Source: JARFQW01 sp963842955
GTDB taxonomy: Bacteria > Pseudomonadota > Gammaproteobacteria > Steroidobacterales > XN24
Direction: 5' to 3'
DNA: 64,000 bases
Assembly: GCA_963842955.1 (NCBI GenBank)
Contig: CAWJIJ010000009.1
Location: forward strand, 620,001-684,000
Below the pieces are notes generated by a model, which did no database searches, was not told where the DNA came from, and saw only the letters and a list, made by a program, of their open reading frames with translations. Both the position numbers and the translations under genes were made by a program. Shown piece after piece: positions 35,518-44,808 of the stretch; within the stretch, counting starts at the first letter, position 1, and every line of letters starts with the position of its first letter.

Positions 35518-37132
35518 TCAGGAGCGGGCAACACGGCGCCTGAGGCGTCGGAGAATCGACTGGTCGCGGAGAACGGCCCGCGCCGTGTTGTGGCCAGGTA
35601 CCCCGGTTACCCCGCCGCCGGGGTGCGTTCCCGCGCCGCTGAGGTAGAGGCCGGCCAGTGGCCCCCGATAGTCCCCGTGCCCCAGCAGGGGTCGGGCCGA
35701 AAACAGCTGGTCGAGGCCAAGCGCCCCGTGGAAAATGTCTCCGCCTACCAGATCCCAGACGGGTCTCCAGGTCCTGCGGTGTCAGTACCATCCGGCCCAC
35801 GATCGCGTCCCGGAAATTCGGTGCGAAGTCCGTGACCCGGTCGATGACCAGGTCGGCGACTTCCTCCCTGGCCTCGTCCCAGGAGCGACCCTCGGGCAAC
35901 TCCGGTGCGAAGTGCTGGCAAAAAAGACTGGCCACATGGCCGCCAGGCGGAGCCAGCGAGGAATCCAGGGTGCTGGGAATCAGCATCTCGATCACGGGCC
36001 GACGGGACCAGCCCCGGGACCGGGCGTCCCGCCAGGCCTCGTCCATGTAGCCCAGGCTTGGGCCCAGGATAATTCCCGACCCGTGTTCGGGATGCTGGCC
36101 TGGACCGAGCCCGGACAGGACGGGTAGCTCGCTCAGGGCCACGTTCATCCGCAACGTTGCCGAACCGCAGCGGTAGCGCTGCATGCGCCGCACGAGGTCT
36201 TCGGGTAAATCCTTGGAGTCGATCAGCCTGAGAAACAGCAGCTTTGGATTGATTGCAGAGATCACGCTGCGCGCCGGAATTTCTGTCCCGTCCGCGAGTA
36301 CGACCCCGCAGGCGGTTTCATTGCGTACCAGGACTCGGTACACGGGTGCATTGGTTCGCAGGGTGGCGCCATTGAGCCTGGCTTCGGTGGCAATGGCATC
36401 GCTGATGGCGCCCATGCCGCCGATGGCGTGCCCCCAGGCGCCCCGCTTGCCGTTCACTTCGCCGAACGCATGGTGCAGGAGGACATAGCCGGAACCGGGC
36501 TCGTAGGGGCTCGCATAGTTGCCCACGACGGCATCGAATCCAAAGGCGGCGCGCACGATGTCGCTTTCGAACCAGTGGTCGAGGATGTCACCGGCGCTGC
36601 GGGTGAACAGCTCGAGAACATCCCGGCGACCCGCCGGATCGAGTTTGCGCAGCCGGCGCCCGACGGTGAGTGCGTTCAGGTAATCATCCAGTCCGCGACC
36701 GGGGGCCGGCGGCTGGACGAACAGCAGCGCGCGCAGCTCCTCGGCGACTGCCTCCAGCATGCCGTTGAAATCAGCCAGGCGCTCAGCATCCTGCGGGGAA
36801 ATTTTCGCAATGGCCTTCCGGGTGGCGTCCGGCCCGCCGCCGAGGGTCAGGCCGCGACTGCCCTCGACAGGGAGATAATTGGAGACCGGGCGCTCCACGA
36901 CCGTAAGACCGTGTCGTACGAGATCGAGATCACGAATGATTTTCGGGTTGAGGAGACTGACCGTATAACTGGCCGTCGAATTCCGGAAGCCGGGATGAAA
37001 CTCCTCGGTGACTGCGGCGCCGCCCAGGAGCTCGCGGCGTTCGACGACCAGCACGTCCAGTCCGGCCTTGGCGAGGTAGGCGGCGCAGACCAGGCCGTTG
37101 TGGCCACCGCCGATAATGATTGCGTCATGCAT
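35518..37132 (-). CDS. Phytoene-desaturase-like FAD oxidoreductase, with one frameshift
   Basis: A 537-residue flavoprotein of the CrtI/PYROXD2 superfamily. FAD-binding IIIGGGHNGLVCAAYLAKAGLDVLVVERR at residues 4-33, a GGAAVTEEFHPGF motif next, HAIGGMGAISDAIA near 235 and a C-terminal FAD motif YLSGAGTHPGGGVTGVPG. The continuous frame drops into nonsense near 35752; an extra base there (one of GATCCC on the plus strand) shifts out of the frame that encodes LVGGDIFHG to RRVARS and its TGA at 35518. No other carotenoid genes are in the window, so substrate and pathway are open. The proteins closest in memory are annotated simply as NAD(P)/FAD-dependent oxidoreductases. Confidence 0.82.
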
Positions 37133-37274
37133 CCAGCAGTCTGTTCCTGACTATCCGCTACCCGGTTGGGAGGATGGGGGTTGTCGTATGTCTGTCGCCG
37201 GGCAGTCTATCTGCGTCCCTGTCCGGGCAAAAGCGGCTCCCGGGATTCGTTGCTGAAGCCGGTCCAGAAAAGGC

Positions 37275-37304
37275 AAAGAAAAAGGGCGCCGGCTGGCGGC
37301 GCCC
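37275..37304 (-). terminator. Intrinsic terminator of the RND operon
   Basis: On the minus strand GGGCGCCG (from 37304) pairs with CGGCGCCC around a 5-base loop CCAGC, followed by TTTTTCTTT (37283-37275). It lies 26 bases after the adaptor stop codon. Confidence 0.9.
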
Positions 37305-37329
37305 GAAGAGGGGGAAACGCAAATCCCCG

Positions 37330-38469
37330 TCAGCCGTCCCGGGCGAGCCTCAGTTCTTCCGCCGTCTCGCGGGTCTTTGTGTCGTCTGCGAGAACGACGG
37401 ACTGGCCGCTTTGCAGTCGCTCGCCGCCACGCACGACAATCCGGTCGCCGGGCGCGACAGACCCCCGCACCTCGATGAGATCCCCTTCGCCGATGCCCGT
37501 CGTTACGGTGACCTGCTCGACCGTGGAGTCCTCGCCGACCCGAAACAGGTAGGTCGCGTTCTGGCGAAGAATCAGGGCATCGCGCGGCACCGCAACGACC
37601 TGGATCGGCTGACCGTCCGGAAGGGCGACGCGTACCGCCGAGCCGATGACCCAGTCAGCATCGTCAAGGGCAATGCGAACCTCGATCATTCGCGAGCGTT
37701 CGTCCCCCACGGGAATCACGGCGCGCACTTCGCTCACGGCCTCGCGATCCCGGTCGGATACCCTGACGGCGGCGCCTTCGACAACGTGCCGGGCCACGGC
37801 CATGGGTGCCTGGGCGCTGACCTCCACGTTGCCGGTGTCCACCAGGCGAACCACCTCGCCGCCAATCCCCAGATATTCGCCCATTTCAAGCATGCGCTCG
37901 ACGATGCGGCCGTCAAAGGGCGCGCGGATTCGGGTGCGCTCCAGAGTGTGCAGGATCTGGCCCCGTGCGATGCGGGCCTGAGCCAGGTCCTGCTCGGTCA
38001 TGTCCCGCTGGGCCTGGAGCTCGTCCAGCTGATTCTTGGCGGCGATGTTCTGACTGGCCAGGCTGCGCTGGCGTTCGAGCTGCCGGTCCTGGAAGGAGAG
38101 CGACGCCTCCAGCCGGCGGATGGTGGCCTCCGCATCGCTTAACTGAAAGCGCAGCATGCTGTCGTCGATCCGGGCAACGACCGCGTCTTTCTCGATCGTG
38201 TCACCCACCTCGGCAACCCAGGTCAGCCGACCGGCAACTTCGCCGGCCAGGCGGGCGTCCCTCAGGCTGACGATCGTACCCGACGCCATGACGGTGGACG
38301 CCATGGTGCGTTGGGTGGCCGCGGAGACGGTCACCGTGGCCGCGGCGGGGTTCTGTGCGCCGACGGCCGTGCTGGCGGCAAGGGCGCCGACCACAATGGC
38401 CAGGCCGAACGCTCGGCGAATGCGGGGGATTTGCTGAGTCATGCTGATATGCCTCGTCTGAACATTCAT
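37330..38469 (-). CDS. RND efflux periplasmic adaptor
   Basis: A 379-residue membrane-fusion protein. A signal segment (about 10-38) ends AVGAQ. Then a barrel-sandwich half-lipoyl (VMASGTIVSLRDARLAGEVAGRLTWVAEVGDTIEKDAVVARID), a helical hairpin (about 105-175), the second lipoyl half with RAPFDGRIVERMLEMGEYLGIGGEVVRLV, and beta-barrel/membrane-proximal domains. It links the RND pump to an outer-membrane channel; no channel gene is visible here. ATG 38469 overlaps the permease stop by 4 bases; MTQQ at 38442 is an alternative. Adaptor after permease is the reverse of the usual order. Confidence 0.88.
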   Translation of the reverse strand: MNVQTRHISMTQQIPRIRRAFGLAIVVGALAASTAVGAQNPAAATVTVSAATQRTMASTVMASGTIVSLRDARLAGEVAGRLTWVAEVGDTIEKDAVVARIDDSMLRFQLSDAEATIRRLEASLSFQDRQLERQRSLASQNIAAKNQLDELQAQRDMTEQDLAQARIARGQILHTLERTRIRAPFDGRIVERMLEMGEYLGIGGEVVRLVDTGNVEVSAQAPMAVARHVVEGAAVRVSDRDREAVSEVRAVIPVGDERSRMIEVRIALDDADWVIGSAVRVALPDGQPIQVVAVPRDALILRQNATYLFRVGEDSTVEQVTVTTGIGEGDLIEVRGSVAPGDRIVVRGGERLQSGQSVVLADDTKTRETAEELRLARDG

Positions 38470-41400
38470 GCCGTAGTGCCGGCCGGTTCGGGCGTTGCCG
38501 GATCGCCCGTGGTTGAATGGGCCGCACGGCCCTCTCCAAGCCGCAACAGGCTTGGCAGGAGGACCAGGGTGAACAGCGTGCTGACGCTCATGCCGCCGAC
38601 GATCACCGTGGCGAGACCCCGGTAGATCACGCTGCCGACGCCCGGCATGAGTACCAGGGGCAGCATCCCGAAGATGCTGGTGAGCGTGCTCATGAAGATG
38701 GGCCGCAGCCGAAGCCCGAGAGCCTGGCGAACGGCGACGTCCCTGGCCAGTCCCTGCCGCTCCGCGCTGCGGGTCTGGTGGACCAGAAGAATCGCGTTGT
38801 TGACGACAAGGCCCATCAGGATGATGAACCCGATCATCGTCAGCAGATCCAGCGGCTGAAACGTCGTGAGGTTCAGAATCTGGATGCCGGCCATCCCGCC
38901 AACGGTCGCAAGAGGCAGGCACAGCATGACGAGCAGGCTGTCCCTGACCGAGCGGAAGAGGGCGCTCATCAACATGAACAGCACCAACAGCGCCATGGCA
39001 AAGTTCTCCGCCATCGTCCCGATTGCCACTTGCAGACGGTCCGCGCTGCCGCCATAGATGATCGTGCCGTCGGGCGGCAGGCTGGCGCGCAGGCCGGGTT
39101 CGACCTTGTCCTCGATGGCTGTCATCGCCTCCTCGAGAGACATGCGTTCAGGCGGATTGACCGATAGCGTCACCGTGCGGCGCCGATCCACGCGGCGAAG
39201 CGTGCTAGGCCCCACCGTGCGCTGAATGTCGGCGAGTTCGCCGAGCGGCACGACGGTCCCCGTGGGTGTGGCGACCGGAACATCCGCCAGGTCCTCGGGG
39301 CTGTTCCACCCGCGGGCCCGGAAGATCACGTCCAGGCGCTGGTCGCCGTCAAAGTGTTCTCCAACCCAGACGCCGTCCCCGAGAGCGCGTATCACCGTCG
39401 CCAGCTGAGCCCGGTTCCAGCCGGCCTCGATGAGACGCTGATCGCGGGGCAGGACCCGGAGTTCCGGTTCGGCCAGCTGCAGACCCGGTTCGGGACGGAC
39501 CTGGGCGCCGGGGATGGCATCGGACACCAGCTGCATCCCGGTGCGAGCCGCGGTCAACAAGGCTTCGGCGTCCCGCGCCTGCAGGTGAATGTCGATGCTC
39601 CTGGCGCCACCGAAGTTACCGAACAGATTGCCCTGGGCCACGTAGGCCTGGGTGTCTGGCAGACCGGCGGTGATCTCCTCGGTGATGACACGCTGGAGCT
39701 CTCCGACCTGGGTTTGATCCAGAGCGCGCGCGCCAATCGTGCCGCCGTTGGGCCACGTGAGTACGTAGTAGTTCTTCAGGGCGGGTTCTTTGGCGCCCTG
39801 CATATAGGGCTCCAGCCGGTCCATCATGACCTGTACGATTTCGGTATCGATCGTGTCGGTGTTGGCGCCGGGCGGGAAGCTGAAGTAGGCGTCCACCGCA
39901 TCCCGCTTGACCGGTGGCAGATAGTCCAGGCGAGGCATCAGGAGCAGGGTGCCGACGACAGGGAGAGTCATCAGGCCAAGGATCAGCGCCCAGCGCCGCT
40001 TCGGCGTCGCGGTAAGACGGATGATCCCGTCTGCCATGCGGGACCACGCCGAAGCGTGCCGGTCGCCGAGACCGGCGGATGGCAACCAGGTTTTCGCCGC
40101 CGTGGGCAGAACGGTGACGGCGACGATCAGTGACATGACCACGGCGATGGCAATGGTCAGCGCGAGGTCGGCGAACAACTGCCCCTCCACGTCCTGGAGG
40201 AAGATCACGGGGAGAAATATCGCCACGGTCGTCGCCGTCGACGCGACGAGAGCCCCCCAGACCTGGCGGGTGCCCTCGGCGGAGGCTTCTTCCGGCGGCA
40301 TACCGCCACCTCGAAGCCGGAGGATGTTCTCGAGAACGACGATAGCGGCGTCCAGCACCATGCCGGAGGCAAAGGCCAGGCCCGCCAGGGAAATGACGTT
40401 GAGACTGCGGCCGGTGAGGTTCAGCACGATAAACGTCGCCAGCACCGATACCGGAATGGCGAGGGCTACGAGGAGCGTGGCCCGGGCCTGGCGCAGGAAC
40501 CACCAGAGGACGCCGATGGCCAGGAGTATGCCGATGAACAGGTTGCCCGTAACGAGGTTGATTGCGCGGTAGATGAACACCGAGGCATCGAAGCTCTGGT
40601 GCATCGTGAGCCCGAGTTCCCTGAGAGGACCGTCGCGCAGCTCTTCCACTTCGGCCTTGACGTCGTTTAAGGCTTTCAGGACGTTGGCACCGCTCTGGCG
40701 GTTCACACGAACGGAGACCGCCGGGTTGCCGTTCTGATAGGCGAGGAATCGCCGGTCCGAGCGGCCGACCTCGATGGAAGCGATATCGCCCAGGTGAATC
40801 GGCCGTCCGTCCCGCCATTCGAGGATCAGGTTGCCCAGCTGATCCGGGCTGTAACGGCCGGCGAAGCGCAGCATGTATTGGCGGCGGCCCACGTCGACCT
40901 GCCCGCCGGATACGTCGTTGGCCTGGCCTGCAATGGCGGCTACGGCAGGGATGGTGACGCCGAGCTCGGCGGCCCGGTAGGGATCGAAGGTGATCTGCAG
41001 CTGTTCCCGTCCGGCGGCGTTGATTTCGATACCGGCCACGCCGGGGACGCTCTCCAGCCGCGGCTTGACCAGTTCCTCGACCATCGGGAGATAGTCCTCG
41101 ATGGTTCCCGGCGTGCCGGGGAGGAGCTGTATGAAGAAGTACGAGAGCGCACCGTTGGCGCCGCCGCCGCCCTCACCGAGCTGGACTACCGGTGGATCGG
41201 CATCCCGCGGCATGGGCGGCAGCCGGTTCATGCGGCTGATGACCTCGATCAGCGCCTGCTGCATGTCGGTGCCCAGGGCGAAGGTCAGGCCGATCCAGGC
41301 AAACCCCGGACCGGCGTTGGCGCCGAGGGTTTCCAGGCCGGGCAGTCCCTGGAGCACGTCCTCCAGCGGCTCGACGAGCTCTGATTCGACTTCCTTGGGA

Positions 41401-41564
41401 GACGCGGCCCGCCATCCGGTCTGGATGGTCATCTGCGGCTGCTCGATGTCGGGGAACAGCTGAACGGGCAGTTTCTTGATGCTGTAGAGACCGAAGAAAG
41501 CCACCATGGCAACGGCCACGGCGAGCGCCGCCGGGTTCTTCAACGCAGTGCGGGTCAGGTTCAT
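38466..41564 (-). CDS. RND efflux permease (HAE1-like)
   Basis: A 1032-residue pump with 12 membrane helices and two large periplasmic loops (about 35-340 and 550-870). It resembles the hydrophobe/amphiphile efflux family. In TM4 the relay motif reads GMVLDAAIVVLENI: D405 is kept but the second aspartate of the classic DD pair is alanine (A406). In TM10 the lysine position is asparagine (N922, VNNAILL). Both are known variants outside the AcrB group, so this may belong to another RND subgroup with different coupling. Substrate unknown. Transcribed with the adaptor behind it. Upstream region 41565-41948 has no clear gene. Confidence 0.9.
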   Translation of the reverse strand: MNLTRTALKNPAALAVAVAMVAFFGLYSIKKLPVQLFPDIEQPQMTIQTGWRAASPKEVESELVEPLEDVLQGLPGLETLGANAGPGFAWIGLTFALGTDMQQALIEVISRMNRLPPMPRDADPPVVQLGEGGGGANGALSYFFIQLLPGTPGTIEDYLPMVEELVKPRLESVPGVAGIEINAAGREQLQITFDPYRAAELGVTIPAVAAIAGQANDVSGGQVDVGRRQYMLRFAGRYSPDQLGNLILEWRDGRPIHLGDIASIEVGRSDRRFLAYQNGNPAVSVRVNRQSGANVLKALNDVKAEVEELRDGPLRELGLTMHQSFDASVFIYRAINLVTGNLFIGILLAIGVLWWFLRQARATLLVALAIPVSVLATFIVLNLTGRSLNVISLAGLAFASGMVLDAAIVVLENILRLRGGGMPPEEASAEGTRQVWGALVASTATTVAIFLPVIFLQDVEGQLFADLALTIAIAVVMSLIVAVTVLPTAAKTWLPSAGLGDRHASAWSRMADGIIRLTATPKRRWALILGLMTLPVVGTLLLMPRLDYLPPVKRDAVDAYFSFPPGANTDTIDTEIVQVMMDRLEPYMQGAKEPALKNYYVLTWPNGGTIGARALDQTQVGELQRVITEEITAGLPDTQAYVAQGNLFGNFGGARSIDIHLQARDAEALLTAARTGMQLVSDAIPGAQVRPEPGLQLAEPELRVLPRDQRLIEAGWNRAQLATVIRALGDGVWVGEHFDGDQRLDVIFRARGWNSPEDLADVPVATPTGTVVPLGELADIQRTVGPSTLRRVDRRRTVTLSVNPPERMSLEEAMTAIEDKVEPGLRASLPPDGTIIYGGSADRLQVAIGTMAENFAMALLVLFMLMSALFRSVRDSLLVMLCLPLATVGGMAGIQILNLTTFQPLDLLTMIGFIILMGLVVNNAILLVHQTRSAERQGLARDVAVRQALGLRLRPIFMSTLTSIFGMLPLVLMPGVGSVIYRGLATVIVGGMSVSTLFTLVLLPSLLRLGEGRAAHSTTGDPATPEPAGTTA

Positions 41565-41948
41565 GCTGCGCCGTTCTCCCCTTGGTCCGGCCCTCTCGCG
41601 GGCAGTGGACGCTTGATGGCGTGGTATCGCGAGCTTGTCCGGCCACCGGGCCCGGAGATTGCCCTCGTTCGTCCGTTTCCTTCTGGTGATAACAGTCTGC
41701 GTCAGCCGGGCTGCTGCGTCCTGCGGCCTGCCGCCCGGTCGAGTCGTTCCGTCGCATGCAGCGCAAAAGCCCTGGCGGGCCGTTACTGGCCGTCTCCCCA
41801 GTCAGACGCTAGTGGTCGGCAAAAGGTTGTCAGAGAGGGTTTCGTCTTGTCCTGTGCGCCAGCCCGGCTGGTCGCGCCCTGGCCGATTAGCGGTGGCCGC
41901 TCGAAGCGGTCATGCGGGCCAGGAAGAAAGACGAGAGGACGCAGTTGT
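41565..41948. other. Gene-free divergent region between the RND permease and lexA
   Basis: About 380 bases with GC-rich sequence. Open frames here have no recognisable product. The minus strand must contain the RND promoter, which I could not place with confidence. The lexA promoter and two LexA boxes begin at its right end. Confidence 0.6.
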
Positions 41949-41976
41949 TGCCAGCCGGCAATGCCTGTATATAATC
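41949..41976 (+). promoter_or_regulatory. Sigma70 promoter of lexA-imuA-imuB-dnaE2
   Basis: TTGCCA (41949-41954), a 16-base spacer and an exact TATAAT (41971-41976). The start is expected near 41983, giving a 25-base leader. The -10 sits inside the first LexA box. Confidence 0.85.
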
Positions 41977-41981
41977 ACAGT
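41966..41981 (+). promoter_or_regulatory. LexA box 1 (SOS box)
   Basis: CTGTATATAATCACAG fits the CTG-N10-CAG SOS consensus with an AT-rich centre. It overlaps the -10 of the lexA promoter, so bound LexA would block RNA polymerase. Confidence 0.93.
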
Positions 41982-41984
41982 GAC

Positions 41985-42000
41985 TGTTTATCCATACAGA
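41985..42000 (+). promoter_or_regulatory. LexA box 2 (SOS box)
   Basis: CTGTTTATCCATACAG, three bases after box 1 (19 bases centre to centre), again CTG-N10-CAG. It covers the predicted transcription start. Two close tandem boxes also precede E. coli lexA (there about 21 bases apart), giving tight, autoregulated repression. Confidence 0.9.
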
Positions 42001-42007
42001 GGCCGCC

Positions 42008-42637
42008 ATGAGAGAAGACCTCACGCCACGCCAGAATCAGGTCCTGACGCTGATCCAGGAGACCATCGAGGAAACCGGCATGCCGCCGACCCGGGCGGAA
42101 ATTGCCAGTGCCCTGGGTTTTCGCTCGCCCAATGCCGCGGAAGAGCACCTGCGCGCCCTGAAGCGTAAAGGGGTCATCGAACTCGTGCCCGGCGCCTCCC
42201 GGGGGATTCGGCTGTGTGATTCGCTGCGGGAACAAATGGGTCTGCCCCTGATCGGCCGGGTCGCGGCCGGCAGCCCGATCCTCGCCGAGGAAAACGTCCA
42301 GGGCCACTACCGCGTCGATCCCGGCATTTTTCATCCCCGGCCGCACTATCTCCTGCAGGTGCAGGGCATGAGCATGCGCAACATCGGCATCCTGGACGGA
42401 GACCTGGTCGCTGTGCACCGCACACCCGAGGTGCGCAATCGCCAGGTCATCGTGGCCCGCCTCGATGACGAAGTGACGGTGAAGCGCTATCGGCAGGAGG
42501 GCAAGGTCGTCTGGTTGTTGCCCGAGAACGAAGAATTCGAGCCGATACGCGTGGACCTGAGCGAGCAGTCCATGATCATCGAAGGCGTTGTCGTGGGCGT
42601 TCTGCGCAACGGCGTGGTGCCGGGCAAGCTCCAGTGA
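42008..42637 (+). CDS. lexA: SOS repressor LexA
   Basis: A 209-residue LexA. N-terminal winged helix (about 1-70, with MPPTRAEIASALGFRSPNAAEEHL as the recognition region) and a C-terminal S24 protease-like domain. The self-cleavage site A87-G88 (GRVAAGSP), S122 (GMSM) and K159 (VKR) are intact. It starts at ATG 42008 right after two LexA boxes and so controls itself and the mutasome genes that follow (imuA overlaps by 4 bases). LexA genes in such operons are often called lexA2; whether another lexA exists elsewhere cannot be told here, but the recognition site is the classic one. Confidence 0.95.
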   Translation: MREDLTPRQNQVLTLIQETIEETGMPPTRAEIASALGFRSPNAAEEHLRALKRKGVIELVPGASRGIRLCDSLREQMGLPLIGRVAAGSPILAEENVQGHYRVDPGIFHPRPHYLLQVQGMSMRNIGILDGDLVAVHRTPEVRNRQVIVARLDDEVTVKRYRQEGKVVWLLPENEEFEPIRVDLSEQSMIIEGVVVGVLRNGVVPGKLQ

Positions 42638-43278
42638 ACAAAGGGCTGGCATCGCTGCTGGCCAACCCGGGAATCTGGCGGGCCAGCTGTGCGCCCGCAT
42701 CGTTCGATACGCTGCCCACCGGTTATCCGGGGCTCGATGCACACCTGCCCGGAGGCGGCTGGCCCGCGCGCCTGCTGACGGAAATCTTGCTGGAGCGTCC
42801 GGGGCTGGGTGAGCTGAGTCTCGTGATGCCGGTCCTGGCCCGTCTGCAGGCCGAGGCGCGGGCCGCAGGCCGTACCGGTTGGGTGGCGTGGGTGATGCCG
42901 CCCCTGTTGCCCTATGCGCCGGCCCTGGCGGCGGCCGGGCTGGATCCCGGCAGTTTGCTCGTCGTGAAAGCAGGCGGAGCGGGTTCCGACGATGGCCTCT
43001 GGGCCATGGAGCAGGCGCTGATCTCCGGGCATTGTGCCGCCGTCCTGGGCTGGCCGGGCCGGGCCGGGGACCGCGAGATTCGCCGTCTGCAGCTGGCTGC
43101 CCAGACCGGTGGCATCCCGGCCATGTTGTTCCGTACAGCCGGCTCCCGGCCCACGGCTTCCGCGGCGGCTTTGCGCCTGCGGTTGACCGTCCGCCGGGAT
43201 GGTATCTGGCTCGAGGCCCTGAAAAGCCGTGGTGGCCGCCCCTTCGAGCTTCCCCTCGCCAGCCTGCTGCACGCCTGA
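42634..43278 (+). CDS. imuA: ImuA (RecA-like mutasome component)
   Basis: A 214-residue RecA/SulA-like protein with a degenerate P-loop region (LPGGGWPARLLTEILLE), and ILVV-type core strands (WVAWVMPPLLPYAPALAAAGLDPGSLLVVK). ImuA is required with ImuB and DnaE2 for damage-induced mutagenesis in many bacteria and is thought to link the complex to RecA or the clamp. It starts 4 bases before the lexA stop, so expression is coupled to lexA. Confidence 0.9.
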   Translation: MNKGLASLLANPGIWRASCAPASFDTLPTGYPGLDAHLPGGGWPARLLTEILLERPGLGELSLVMPVLARLQAEARAAGRTGWVAWVMPPLLPYAPALAAAGLDPGSLLVVKAGGAGSDDGLWAMEQALISGHCAAVLGWPGRAGDREIRRLQLAAQTGGIPAMLFRTAGSRPTASAAALRLRLTVRRDGIWLEALKSRGGRPFELPLASLLHA

Positions 43279-43293
43279 TCCGGAGCCGGGACG

Positions 43294-44808
43294 ATGCCGT
43301 ACCCCGTGGCCTCACTGCCTCTGTTCGATACGCAGCCGCTGGCGCCGGTGTCCACGGACCCCGTCGTATTCGGGAAGTCCGCGGGACTGTGGGCCTGCCT
43401 GTATTTCCCGGCTCTGCCCCTGGAAGTCCATCGCTGTGAAGGCGTGGATGACAGCTGCATAGCCGTTTTCGAGGCAGGCAGGGTACGGTTCGCCGGCGCC
43501 GGGGTTCGCGCAGCCGGGGTGGCTGACAGCCTGTCCCTGAATGCGGCCCTGGCCCTGTTCCCCGCTCTGCTGGTCAGGGACCGACAGCCAGAACGGGAGG
43601 CGGTCTTGCTTCGCCGTCTGGCCGCCTGGGCCTGGGCCTACAGCAGCCGGGTCAGCATCGAATCCCCGGACAGCCTGCTGCTGGAAATTGCCGGCAGTCT
43701 GCGCTTGTTCGGCGGCCTGGAAGGGCTGAGCCAGCGGCTGGCAGCGGACCTTCGCCGCATGGATCACCAGGTGCTCATGGCCACCGCGCCCACCCCGACG
43801 GCTGCGCTCTGGCTGGCCCGGGATGGCGATCCCGGCACCACGGATTCCGGATCCCTGGCCGGTGCGCTGGGCCGGCTTCCCCTGGCGGTGACCCGCTGGC
43901 CCACGGGAGTCCTGGAACGGCTGCATGGCATGGGTGTGGCCCGGCTGGCGGATTGTCTTCGCCTGCCCCGGGACGGGTTCGCACGCCGCTTCGGAAAACA
44001 ACGGCTTGAATCGCTGGACCGGGCTACCGGGCGTTGTCCGGATCCCCGCGCCGGGTTTTCGCCCCCGGAACATTTCGATGCGTCCGTGGATCTGCCGGCG
44101 GAAAGCCTGAACACCGATCGCCTGTTGCGGGCCAGTGAGCCGATACTCACCCGGCTGGAGGTTTTCCTGCGTGCCCGGCAGGCTGGCATCAACTGGCTGG
44201 CCGTCGAGTTCCGGCACCTGTCGCATCCCGTGACCGGTATCCGTCTGCGCCTGGTGCGGCCGGCACGGCGCGCGCGCTACTTTCGGGAACTGCTCGAATC
44301 CCGGCTGGAGCGGTTCAGGCTGTGCGCGCCGGTGATCGGCATGGAATTTCGCAGTTCCCGGGCCATACGCCTGTCCGGTAAACCGACGCACCTGTTCGCG
44401 GCGACCGGGCCCGGTGCCGAGACGCCGTGTCTGCACCTCATCGAGCGTCTCCGGGCCCGCCTGGGAGAGGAGGCAGTGCACGCGTTATGCCTGTTGTCCG
44501 AGCACCGGCCGGAATCGGCCTGGCAGGCGGCGGACCCCGGCCCGTCGCCGGATATCCCGGTTTTGCCGCCGCGACCGCTCTGGCTGCTGGAACGGCCGAT
44601 CGGCCTGGAGTTACGGGATGGCCGGCCCTGGACAGGCGGCCCCCTCGTGCCCGAGAGCGGCCCGGAACGCATCGAGACCGGCTGGTGGGACGGACACGAC
44701 GTGGCTCGCGACTACTACATTGCCCGAGACCCTGGCGGCGGTCGCCTGTGGATCTTTCGCGACTGCCGCGGTGCACGCGCCTGGTATCTGCACGGCGTGT
44801 TTGGATGA
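43294..44808 (+). CDS. imuB: ImuB, catalytically inactive Y-family polymerase-like protein
   Basis: A 504-residue Y-family-like protein. It opens with SLPLFDTQPLAPV, probably carrying a beta-clamp-binding peptide, then palm/fingers-like regions (LWACLYFPALPLEVHR; SLRLFGGLEGLSQRL), a helix-hairpin-helix region near 200-235, and a little-finger part. Catalytic aspartates of true Y-family polymerases are missing from the expected SIDE-type motif, as in other ImuB proteins. It recruits DnaE2 to the clamp. The 15-base gap to imuA and the 4-base overlap with dnaE2 make one operon. Confidence 0.93.
   Translation: MPYPVASLPLFDTQPLAPVSTDPVVFGKSAGLWACLYFPALPLEVHRCEGVDDSCIAVFEAGRVRFAGAGVRAAGVADSLSLNAALALFPALLVRDRQPEREAVLLRRLAAWAWAYSSRVSIESPDSLLLEIAGSLRLFGGLEGLSQRLAADLRRMDHQVLMATAPTPTAALWLARDGDPGTTDSGSLAGALGRLPLAVTRWPTGVLERLHGMGVARLADCLRLPRDGFARRFGKQRLESLDRATGRCPDPRAGFSPPEHFDASVDLPAESLNTDRLLRASEPILTRLEVFLRARQAGINWLAVEFRHLSHPVTGIRLRLVRPARRARYFRELLESRLERFRLCAPVIGMEFRSSRAIRLSGKPTHLFAATGPGAETPCLHLIERLRARLGEEAVHALCLLSEHRPESAWQAADPGPSPDIPVLPPRPLWLLERPIGLELRDGRPWTGGPLVPESGPERIETGWWDGHDVARDYYIARDPGGGRLWIFRDCRGARAWYLHGVFG

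Noticed and set aside
37330..38922. 530-residue version of the RND adaptor
   Set aside because: The first 151 residues are read out of frame across the end of the permease; the signal peptide and overlap with the permease stop support ATG 38469.
41565..42007. Possible tRNA or small RNA in the largest gaps
   Set aside because: I looked for cloverleaf pairing and CCA-type ends here and in the other gaps and found none that held up.
41613..42011. 132-residue open frame upstream of lexA
   Set aside because: Runs through the lexA promoter and LexA boxes; no start signal and no family resemblance.
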